Of a DNA stretch of 64,000 nt, positions 1 through 8,600 are shown piece after piece. The DNA lies in the NCBI GenBank assembly GCA_024235635.1, contig JACKMA010000003.1, forward strand, positions 124,001 to 188,000. Direction: 5' to 3'. This DNA is from Zoogloeaceae bacterium. GTDB lineage: Bacteria > Pseudomonadota > Gammaproteobacteria > Burkholderiales > Rhodocyclaceae. The position numbers and the translations under genes were made by a program. Under the pieces are notes generated by a model, which saw only the letters and a program-made list of their open reading frames with translations, searched no databases and had not been told where the DNA came from. How positions within the stretch are numbered: the stretch's first letter is position 1; each line of letters opens with the position of its first letter.

Positions 1-1
1 G

Positions 2-388
2 GTGCTGGTCCACGCCCTGCGCGGCCACGGTCGGCGTGCCGGCTTGTTCACCGACTACGGCTTCGCGCTGTGGGATCGGCCGGTGAGCCGGCCCGACGCG
101 GCCCTGGTCGGCTTCGCCAAGGCCTACTCGGGCCTCGACGACGCCGAGATCCGCCGCATCGACAGTTTCATCCGCCGCAACACGGTCGAGCGCTTCGGGC
201 CGGTACGCACGGTGCGGCCGGAACTGGTGATGGAAATCGGCTTCGACGCCGTCGCACCCAGCCGGCGCCACAAGAGCGGCTTGGCGGTGCGGTTTCCGCG
301 CATCCTGCGCATCCGCGACGACAAGCGCGCCGACCAGGCCAACACGCTGGCCGAGCTGCGCGCGCTGATGCCGGCGGAGCCAGGATGA
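2..388 (+). CDS. ATP-dependent DNA ligase, C-terminal fragment (ligase-associated repair operon)
   Basis: This is the last roughly 128 residues of an open frame that enters from outside the window, so the true start is not visible. The segment reading ELVMEIGFDAV followed by a basic HKSGLAVRFPRILRIRDDK stretch is the typical end of the OB-fold domain of bacterial ATP-dependent ligases. Its stop overlaps the helicase start in ATGA (385-388), and a PdeM-type phosphoesterase follows. That gene order is the known ligase / DEXH helicase / phosphoesterase (plus exonuclease) DNA damage cluster. The role is inferred to be sealing nicks in repair; the catalytic lysine domain lies upstream and was not seen. 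Confidence 0.85.
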   Translation: MLVHALRGHGRRAGLFTDYGFALWDRPVSRPDAALVGFAKAYSGLDDAEIRRIDSFIRRNTVERFGPVRTVRPELVMEIGFDAVAPSRRHKSGLAVRFPRILRIRDDKRADQANTLAELRALMPAEPG

Positions 389-2979
389 GCGCCAACCCGC
401 CCGGGCCGACACTACGCAGCGCGCTGCCGGCCCAGATCCGTCGCGCCCGCCGGCGGCAGGCCGGCCTCAGCGAGCCCCCACACCCGCCGCGGCCGCGCCG
501 GCGCGGCCACAGCGGCGCGATGCCGGACCCGGCTGTGCTGGCGCGCGCGATCGAGGCCCTGTTCGCCGGCCAGGGCTGGCGGCCACAGCCCTTCCAGCGC
601 GCGCTGTGGCAGGCTGCCGCCGATGGCGACGGCGGCCTGCTGCACGCCGATACCGGCGCCGGCAAGACCTGGGCAGCCTGGGCTGCGGCCCTGCTGCGCG
701 CCGCCGCCCGACCCCACCGCGGCACGCGGGTGCTATGGCTGACCCCGATGCGAGCGCTGGCCCGCGACACCGTGCGGGCCCTGCAGGCACCGCTGGCCGC
801 GCTCGGCATCGACTGGGCGGTGGCGCTGCGCACCGCCGATACGCCGTCGGCCGAACGCCAGCACCAGCGCCGCCAGCCACCGCAGGCGCTGGTCACCACG
901 CCCGAGAGCCTGAGCCTGATGCTGTGCGACGCAGACGCCAACGAGCGCCTCGGCGCACTGGCAATGGTGGTGGCGGACGAGTGGCACGAGCTGCTCGGCA
1001 ACAAGCGCGGCGTGCAGTTGCAACTCGCTCTGGCGCGGCTGCGGCGCTGGAACCCGGGGCTGGTGGTGTGGGGCCTGTCGGCGACCCTGGCCGATCCGGC
1101 CACGGCCTGCCGCTGCCTGGTCGGCGACGGCGGGCGGCTGATCGCCGGAGCGCCGGAATCGTCGGTTCGGATCGATACCTTGCTGCCGGCCAGGGTCGAG
1201 CGCTTTCCGTGGGCCGGCCACCTCGGCCTGGCGATGCTGCCGGCGGTGCTCGCCGAACTCGACGCCTCGCCCTCTGCCCTGGTGTTCACCAACACCCGCG
1301 CCCAGTCCGAGCAGTGGTACCAGGCGATCCTTGCGGCGCGCCCTGAGTGGGCCGGCACCATCGCCGTGCACCACGGCTCACTCGACGCCGAGGTCCGCGC
1401 CTGGGTCGAGGACGGCATCCGCGACGGCCGGCTGCGGGCGGTGGTGTGCACCGCCAGCCTCGATCTCGGCGTGGACTTCCTGCCGGTCGAGCGGGTGCTG
1501 CAGATCGGCAGTCCGAAGGGCGTCGCCCGCCTGTTGCAGCGTGCCGGGCGCAGCGGCCATGCACCAGGGAGGCAATCCCGGGTGAGTTGCGTGCCGACCC
1601 ACGCGCTCGAGCTGCTCGAAGCGGCAGCCGCGCGCCAGGCCGCCGCCGACGGCCGCATCGAACCGCGCCGATCGCCGGCCGCGCCGCTCGACGTGCTGGT
1701 GCAGCATCTGGTGACGCTGGCCCTCGGCGACGGTTTCGACCCCGACGCGCTGTGGCCCGAGATTCGTTCCTGCGCCGCCTACCGCGATCTCGACCCGGAC
1801 GACTGGCGCTGGGCACTGGCCTTCGTCGTCGACGGCGGCGCCGCCCTCGGCGCCTACCCGGAGTACTGTCGGGTGGCGGTCGGCGAGGACGGCCGCTACC
1901 GCGTGCGCGACGGCCGCATCGCGCGCCGCCACCGACTGTCGATCGGCACCATCACCGCCGACGCCGAGATGCGGGTGAGCTTCGCCGATGGTGGCCGGCT
2001 CGGCAGCATCGAGGAGGGCTTCATCGCCCGCCTCCGCCCCGGCGATCAGTTCGTCTTCGCCGGCCGCCACCTCGAACTCTTGCGGGTGCGCGAGATGACC
2101 GCCTACGTGCGCCTCGCGCGCCGGCGCGGCAGCACCGTGCCGCGCTGGACCGGCGGCCGCATGCCGCTGTCGAGCACCGTCGCCGACGCCATGCTGTCAC
2201 TGCTCGAGGCGGTCGCCGCCGGGCACGACGACACCCCCGAGACCCGGCTGCTGGCGCCACTGCTGGCGCTGCAGGGGCGCTGGTCTCGCCTGCCCGGCCG
2301 CGACCGCCTGCTGATCGAGACCACCCGCAGCCGCGAAGGCCACCATGCCTTCTTCTATCCCTTCGCCGGCCGCCATGCCCACGCCGGCCTGGCCGCGCTG
2401 GTGGCCTGGCGCGTCGCCCGCAACCGCCCGATCACCTTTTCGATGGCGGTCAACGACTATGGCTTCGAACTGCTCAGCGCCGAGCCGGTGGACTGGCAGG
2501 CGCAACTCGCCGACGGCCTGCTCGACGCCGCCGGTGCGCGCGACGACCTCGTCGCCGGTCTCAACGCCACCGAACTGGCGCGCCGCGCATTCCGCGAGAT
2601 CGCGCGGGTCGCCGGCCTGGTGTTCCAGGGCTACCCCGGCGCAGCGAAGGGTGCCCGTCAGCTGCAGGCCGGCAGCGGCCTGCTCTACGACGTGTTTGCC
2701 CGCTACGACCCCGACAACCGCCTGCTGCGACAGGCCCGCGACGAGGCCCTCGCCCGCGAACTCGACATCGGCCGGCTGGAGGCCGGCCTGCGCGGCCTCG
2801 CGACGCGGCCGCCACTGCTGCTCGATACCCCGCGCCCGACCCCGTTTGCCTTCCCGCTGATGATCGAGCGGCTGCGCGAGCGGATGAGCTCGGAGCGCCT
2901 CGCCGCGCGCATCGCGCGGATGATCGACCAACTCGAGCGGGCCGCCGACGCGCCGCCCCGCAAACCTCCTCGTCCATGA
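385..2979 (+). CDS. ligase-associated DEXH box helicase (Lhr-core family)
   Basis: Superfamily 2 helicase, about 820-865 residues depending on start. Visible motifs are Walker A (HADTGAGKT), the Q-region upstream (PQPFQRALW), motif Ia (LTPMRALARD), motif II as DEWH (VVADEWHELL), motif III (LSATLAD), motif V (TASLDLGVDF) and motif VI (QRAGRSGHAPG). The C-terminal half matches the Lhr-core WH/DUF4145-like region of ligase-associated helicases. I give the ATGA-coupled start at 385; an internal ATG at 520 (MPDPAVLARAIEAL) yields 819 residues, closer to family length, and the segment between is proline/arginine-rich, so 520 may be the true start. It ends in ATGA with the next gene (2976-2979), so the operon is translationally coupled. 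Inferred role: 3'-5' DNA unwinding in damage repair. Confidence 0.9.
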   Translation: MSANPPGPTLRSALPAQIRRARRRQAGLSEPPHPPRPRRRGHSGAMPDPAVLARAIEALFAGQGWRPQPFQRALWQAAADGDGGLLHADTGAGKTWAAWAAALLRAAARPHRGTRVLWLTPMRALARDTVRALQAPLAALGIDWAVALRTADTPSAERQHQRRQPPQALVTTPESLSLMLCDADANERLGALAMVVADEWHELLGNKRGVQLQLALARLRRWNPGLVVWGLSATLADPATACRCLVGDGGRLIAGAPESSVRIDTLLPARVERFPWAGHLGLAMLPAVLAELDASPSALVFTNTRAQSEQWYQAILAARPEWAGTIAVHHGSLDAEVRAWVEDGIRDGRLRAVVCTASLDLGVDFLPVERVLQIGSPKGVARLLQRAGRSGHAPGRQSRVSCVPTHALELLEAAAARQAAADGRIEPRRSPAAPLDVLVQHLVTLALGDGFDPDALWPEIRSCAAYRDLDPDDWRWALAFVVDGGAALGAYPEYCRVAVGEDGRYRVRDGRIARRHRLSIGTITADAEMRVSFADGGRLGSIEEGFIARLRPGDQFVFAGRHLELLRVREMTAYVRLARRRGSTVPRWTGGRMPLSSTVADAMLSLLEAVAAGHDDTPETRLLAPLLALQGRWSRLPGRDRLLIETTRSREGHHAFFYPFAGRHAHAGLAALVAWRVARNRPITFSMAVNDYGFELLSAEPVDWQAQLADGLLDAAGARDDLVAGLNATELARRAFREIARVAGLVFQGYPGAAKGARQLQAGSGLLYDVFARYDPDNRLLRQARDEALARELDIGRLEAGLRGLATRPPLLLDTPRPTPFAFPLMIERLRERMSSERLAARIARMIDQLERAADAPPRKPPRP

Positions 2980-3650
2980 CCGGGCCAACCGAAATCGTCA
3001 CCGCCTTCGCCGGCGAACGCCTGGTGCTGCTGCCCGAACGCGCCCTGTGGTGGCCGCGGCGCCGCAGCCTGCTGGTGGCCGACGTCCATCTCGGCAAGGC
3101 CGCGAGCTTCCGCCGCAACGGCCTGCCGGTGCCCGCCGGCACCACCGACGACAACCTCGCCCGCATCGACGCCTGCCTCGCCCGCAGCGGCGCCGAACGC
3201 CTGATCTGCCTCGGCGACCTCAGCCACGCCGCCAGCGGCCTCGGCCCCGCCCTCGACGAGCGCCTGCGCACCTGGCAGGCCATGCACCGCGAACTCACGA
3301 TCGAGCTGGTGCACGGCAATCACGACCGCCACGCCGGCATCCCGGCCGGCCTCGAGGTCCGCCCGCTCGGCGAGAGCCATGCCGAGCCACCCTTCCTGCT
3401 GTGTCACGAGCCGCCATCCGACACCGGCCCCAACACCCCCGTGCTGGCCGGCCACCTCCACCCCGGCATCGTGCTGCGCGCCGCCGGCGACCGCCTGCGG
3501 TTGCCCTGCTTCGCCTTCGCCGACCGCATCGGCCTGTTGCCGGCCTTCGGTGCCTTTACCGGGCTCGGGGAGTTGCCCCGGGATCGGGAGTGGCGTGCCT
3601 TTCCGGTGGCGGCGGGGCGGGTGTTCGAGGTGTCGGGACAGACTGGGTGA
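2976..3650 (+). CDS. pdeM: ligase-associated metallophosphoesterase/endonuclease PdeM
   Basis: Calcineurin-like phosphoesterase of 224 residues. Metal-binding motifs in order are DVHLGK, GDLSH, GNHDRH and GHLHPG, all intact. The ATG overlaps the helicase stop (ATGA), showing operon coupling with the ligase and helicase. Family knowledge: these small enzymes accompany ATP-dependent ligase and Lhr-type helicase and are annotated as DNA damage response endonucleases. It is the last gene of the operon; no clear terminator hairpin follows and the base composition drops shortly afterwards. Confidence 0.9.
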   Translation: MTGPTEIVTAFAGERLVLLPERALWWPRRRSLLVADVHLGKAASFRRNGLPVPAGTTDDNLARIDACLARSGAERLICLGDLSHAASGLGPALDERLRTWQAMHRELTIELVHGNHDRHAGIPAGLEVRPLGESHAEPPFLLCHEPPSDTGPNTPVLAGHLHPGIVLRAAGDRLRLPCFAFADRIGLLPAFGAFTGLGELPRDREWRAFPVAAGRVFEVSGQTG

Positions 3651-4459
3651 CTGGGCAGGCCTCGTGAGCCACCGTTGAACGAGTCTCGGCGCATGGTCCG
3701 CCGGGAAGTCGATCCCCGGAGATCGGGTACCGCTGGCGGTTGAGTCCACTTCCGAAGGCCTCGGGGCTCGCGGATCCCAGACGGCCGGGTTGCGCGAGCG
3801 AGCAGGCCTCCCGCCTCCGCGTGACTCGGAAATTTCCATCATTTCATGACGGCGGGAAGCTGCCAGTCCGCTGGCTGATCCACTTCGAAAGCTGACGGGC
3901 AGCCTACGGAAGCTGATCGGCCTGAGCGGTCAATCAGGCCGCGGTCCATGATCGGCTCAGTCCGGCCAATTCCAGCCTTTCGCGAATTTGCTCCATAGCT
4001 GCCATTGGATTCGAGTGCCGCTCCGAAGCCGCCATTGACACGAGATCGTACAGCTTTACCATTTGGCGGGCCGCAGTGACGCGAACCCGGCAAGATCAAA
4101 CGATCTTCCATCGGGCAGGAAACGCCCCAAAGGCGAACTGGGGAGGCCTGAGAACAGACAATCAACGTTTAAAAAGAGCAGTCTTGCGCGGCTTTACGTA
4201 TAGAGCCCGATTGACGGAAGATTGGCCTTCATTGGCTATTTTAATCGCAACTTGAAAAGCATCGCACTCAAGTTCGCGCACGGTGATTTCCAAGACATAC
4301 ATCATTAGTGACCGTCACCGACCTAACCAGCCGCGCGAAATTGAGAGTTTCCGCCTAAAAAATAATTGTTAATATGCAAGACTCGATATTCGTGAACTGC
4401 TAGTTAATCTCACGCTGACGCCGGACTCCACTAAAATTGCAGTTCATCCTTGGACATAT
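3651..4459. other. gene-free stretch; left edge of AT-richer island
   Basis: About 0.8 kb without a credible gene. Base composition falls from strongly GC-rich to mixed near 3830 and becomes clearly AT-rich from about 4140. Open frames here have no coding character. It contains the left inverted-repeat copy (4093-4132). Just before the first island gene there is an AT-rich tract with a TAAAAT hexamer near 4431-4436 that could be a -10 element, but I see no convincing -35 partner. Confidence 0.6.
4093..4132 (+). repeat. left copy of 40-bp inverted repeat bracketing the island
   Basis: The 40 bases here match the reverse complement of 11965-12004 at 36 positions. The repeat is internally palindromic: AGATC-AAAC-GATCT is a small hairpin, and GGGC-N7-GCCC is a second one. 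Weaker similarity continues outward for at least another dozen bases (GCGAA plus scattered matches). The pair encloses the whole three-gene defence module, about 7.9 kb. Confidence 0.75.
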
Positions 4460-5665
4460 ATGCTGCAAGTGAAAATGTTTGCTGCTTCGAACGGTGATGC
4501 GTTCCTCCTTAAAGATGAAAATCCCGATGGGTTCGCATTTCTCATCGACGGCGGATTTGCATCGACCTTTCGGAATGAAATCCGTTCAGAGCTGGTCGCG
4601 ATGGGGCGAGAAGGGCGCGCGCTGGACTTGGTAATCGCAACGCACATAGATGCCGACCACATTTCTGGACTCATAAAATTCTTCGGCGAGAACGGATCTG
4701 CAAAGCTGCCAAGAATCGTAAAGGTCGAGCAGGTATGGCACAACAGCCTGCGCTCTATTCCGACCCACCCAAATCGAACAAGCAGGGCGCTGTCCGATGA
4801 CGATGCCAGATTAATCGATGACATTTGCAGACGCGGATTTGCACTTTCAAATGAATCATCGAGGCCCGATGAGGAAATTGGCGCAAGACAAGGGAGCTCG
4901 CTCGCCTCCCTGCTCCTTAAAGGTGGCTATGGCTGGAACGAATCGGTCGGACGCCGCGCCATTGACACGAGTGTCGGCGAATTCGCTTTGGGGCCAGGTG
5001 CCCGCATTACCGTCCTTGGACCCAAACCAGAGCGACTTGGAGAGTTGAGGGATCGTTGGATCGCCGAATTGCAGCGGTATGGGCTCATCGGCAACGTGCT
5101 CGAAGGTGAGAGATTTGACGACGCGTTCGAATTCCTAAGCGCAACCGACAAAGCATCGATGCGAACCGCCTTCGCCGAAATTGGGCACTCTCAGAGCTCA
5201 GAAAAATCTTTAGGGGAAGCCTACGTTCCCGACGACTCGGTCAATAACGGTAGTTCGATTGCGGTATCTATCGAAACGCCAACATCGAATATGTTGTTCC
5301 TCGGGGATTCCTGGGCGCAGGACATCGAGGAAGCCATCGAGAAGCGTGCGCATGAAGGCTTTCCGTTGGTATTCGATGCAATCAAGATCTCCCACCACGG
5401 CAGCATGCGCAACACGAGTTGCAGGCTACTCGGCCTGATAGATTCCGCTATCTACTTGATTTCAACAAACGGGGCAAAGCACGGCCATCCAGACCTACCG
5501 GTCCTGCGCGAAATCGTCGATAGGCCAAGCGCTTTCGTCCGGCATCTGCATTTCAGCTATTCGACGCCCGAGTCTCAGCAGCTCGCGATATACAAGTCCA
5601 AGTCGGGTGCGGCGTTTGTCGTGCACGAAAACAGCAACGGCTGGATAAGGATCGGTACTGAATAA
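4460..5665 (+). CDS. avs1A: Avs1A-like MBL-fold metallohydrolase (type I AVAST)
   Basis: A 401-residue protein with a metallo-beta-lactamase fold of the ComEC/Rec2-like kind. The metal signature HIDADH lies at residues 62-67 (H62, D64, D66, H67), preceded by the N-terminal strand LIDGG, and a later metal-ligand region shows FLGDSW and KISHHGS. No signal peptide or membrane segment is seen, so it is cytoplasmic. It is followed after 5 bases by the protease-STAND gene and then a small gene. That trio, hydrolase / trypsin-STAND / small protein, is the published layout of type I AVAST anti-phage systems. Codon and base composition are poorer in GC than the neighbours, which suggests transfer. Its own substrate is unknown to me. 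Confidence 0.75.
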   Translation: MLQVKMFAASNGDAFLLKDENPDGFAFLIDGGFASTFRNEIRSELVAMGREGRALDLVIATHIDADHISGLIKFFGENGSAKLPRIVKVEQVWHNSLRSIPTHPNRTSRALSDDDARLIDDICRRGFALSNESSRPDEEIGARQGSSLASLLLKGGYGWNESVGRRAIDTSVGEFALGPGARITVLGPKPERLGELRDRWIAELQRYGLIGNVLEGERFDDAFEFLSATDKASMRTAFAEIGHSQSSEKSLGEAYVPDDSVNNGSSIAVSIETPTSNMLFLGDSWAQDIEEAIEKRAHEGFPLVFDAIKISHHGSMRNTSCRLLGLIDSAIYLISTNGAKHGHPDLPVLREIVDRPSAFVRHLHFSYSTPESQQLAIYKSKSGAAFVVHENSNGWIRIGTE

Positions 5666-5670
5666 AGACC

Positions 5671-8600
5671 ATGATTGATATTCAAATAAAAAGCGCCATC
5701 TGCCAGACGACGTGCGGGAAAACCTTCGGAACTGCCTTCCTCGTCGCAGACTCCATCCTCCTGACCGCGAGGCACTGCGTTCTGGAAGCGATTGATGCCG
5801 ACGCGGAGATTTCCGTGGCGTTCACGCGCCTCTCCGGGAAGTTAGAGCTGACCGCCAAGATCCTGGCTATCAACGAGGAGCTCGACGCCTGCTTGCTGTC
5901 AGTTTCGGAAAAAACGGGCATACGGGCACTGAGCCTGTTTTCCGATTTTCCGCGTGAAGGGAGCGAATGGCAATCGTACGGCTTCCCATTGCACAAGGGA
6001 TCGGTAGGCTACCGCGCCTCGGGAGAAATCGTTCAGGTCCTGGACGTGCCGACTCTAAAGATGGACCTGGACCTCAGCGTATCGGCATCGATCCAGCTCA
6101 CTTCCTACGAGGGGCTCTCGGGCGCGCCTGTGGTAGCCGATGGCGTGTGCGCGGGGGTCCTTAGGGTGCGAATGGACGGCGGCGTTGGTGCGATTAGCAC
6201 GAAAGCTCTGGCGGGGTTCCTTGCCGAAAACGGAATCTCGACGACGGACCCGGAGCGAGCTCTCGTGCCTGAGCCGAGCAATGGAGCCATTGCCGTACGC
6301 CGGCAATTCCAGGCTGAGTTTGAAGAATTGGTATCGGGCTCGCCTGGCCAATACATTTTCTTGGAAGGCGCTCATGGGATTGGCAAGACCACGTTTTGCC
6401 ACAGGTTCAAAGCTCGTTCGGACAGGTTCCTGACACTGGGTACCTATAGTTTTGGTGGACGCTCGGAGAGAGGGCCGGCACCAGTTGTCCTTGCACAGCC
6501 CGAATACTTCTTCGATTGGCTCTCAATGTCTATTTCCAGCGCCGTTAGCGGGCGGCCATCGCGGCTGGAGGAAAAGAGGTACTCGCACCTGGTAGGAGAG
6601 GCGGACCGGTTGCTGAAGGCATTTTCGGATCACTGCAAGAAGCACGGAAAGCAGGGCGTTATCTTCATTGACGGCCTGAACGAGGGGCATTTGTCTGATC
6701 GGGAGGCGGTTGCAAAGCTGATCGGGCTCTTGCCACGGTCGCTGCCGGCCGATTTGACGGTTGTCTTCACGGCCCCCAATTTGAATCAACTATCCGGCGC
6801 GCTCACCGGATACGTCCGGCAGGAAAAGATCGTTCAGCTACCCAGACTTACTGACGGCGAATGCGCAAGCTATTGCGCGAAGGGGCTTAAAGAGGAAAGA
6901 AGAACACCGGCACTGATCTCGACCATCTGCCAAAGGGCGAAAGGGCATCCTCTTTACCTAAGGTACTTGATCGAGTTCGCGAACGAAAGCGAAGACCAGG
7001 AATTGCCGGATTTCCCCGTATTACAGGGGACGATTGAGGAATATTACGAGTCTCTGTGGGGTTCGCTGCTGCAGGATGCGGACGCCCTGAATCTGCTCGG
7101 GCTCGTTTCGCGCTTGCGATGGGGGATGCCGATTACCGAGCTCGTTACGGCGTTGACGCCGCCAGAGCACGCCGTGTTCGTCTCTACGATGAGCAGGATT
7201 CGCCACTTGCTCGCGGCCCCCGAATCGACCGAGATTTACCACTCCTCGTTTTCCGAGTTCATCCGTGCGAAGACGTCGGCCCTGGACCGATCGATCCATG
7301 AGAGGATTGGACGGTACTGCTCGCAAAACATGGGAACGAGATATTGCGCGTTGAACGTGGTTTTTCACCTGCTTCGTTCCGCAGAAAGCTTGAAGTCGGA
7401 AGCTGTCGCGCTTTGTTCCCAGGGTTGGATCGACAACTGTGTCGAAATTGGCGTTGATCCTGATACCCTGATGCTCGACCTGAAAGACTGCCTGACAGCG
7501 GCGATCACCCTTTCCGACGCATCGAACGTTTTCAGGTTGCTCCTGCTTCAGCAGCGAGTGGGATTCCGTTACAACACGCTTTTTGCGAAGAGCGCCTTTC
7601 TCGTTGCGGACGCGATGATCGCGCTCGAGCGACCACAGGATGCGATTAGGCACGCAATCAGATTCAACAAGCCGATAGTATCCCTTGAAGCAGGCTTGCA
7701 TCTCTCTTACCGCCTCATTGAAAGCGGGTGTCAGGACGAGGTATTCGAACTGTTAGGGACGTTGAACCAAGCGTTCAACGAGTATCGATACGCGAGCACC
7801 GAAGGTCAGACGCTTGATGAATTCACTACCCAAACCCGCCTCGAACTCTTGATGCAAATTCACGCGAACTGGTCTGACCGAGTGTGCAGAGGGAAACAGT
7901 TCGCAGCGATCCTTCGTTACGCCGCAGGCGAAATAGAAGCGGTTCTTGCCGAGAACGAGGAAATGAAGGACTTTTATATTTCCACGCTCAGGTCGGTTCC
8001 AGTCGGCGCATACCTGTACCACGCTGGCGTGTACACATCGGTTGGTGCATTGAGGTCGCTTGATCCCGCGCTCGTTGCCTCGCCAAGGGAACACCTTACG
8101 CTTCTCGCGCTTGCGCTTCTCGATTACCGGGAGTACGTCGAAAAATTCGGAATGCGTGAACGCAAGACGCCGTTAAGTGACCTATTCAAGGATTTCTCTA
8201 AACTGCTCGACGAAATCGAGCCGGAGGTCGGATATCACGAAGAAACGCTTGGCGTCCTGATCGAACTCGGCGCACCGTCCGACGTCGTGCTGAGCTTGTC
8301 GGAACGGGTTTCCATCGAACAGGTAACCGAATCCCCGTTCGTAAAGGGCAATGGCGTTGACGTGGACTTCAACGCCATCCATCAAACGCTCAACCTATGG
8401 GCGATAAAAGGCTATTTGGACACCGACACAGACGTTCCTCTGGTCCGCGCTTTCGGCGATGGAGGCTGGATCGATTGCCTATCCCAGTTAGTCTGTACGG
8501 TGGCCATATGCGAGGGGAAAGCTCGAAGAGCGTTTGCAGACGCAGATGAATCGCTTTCCGGGGAAATCTTGGCAGTCCTGAAGTCGCACGTGATCAAACA

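Noticed and set aside
3839..4165. 108-codon open frame on the minus strand at the island edge
   Set aside because: No domain, no ribosome binding site and mixed codon use; it spans the left inverted repeat, so it is likely chance.
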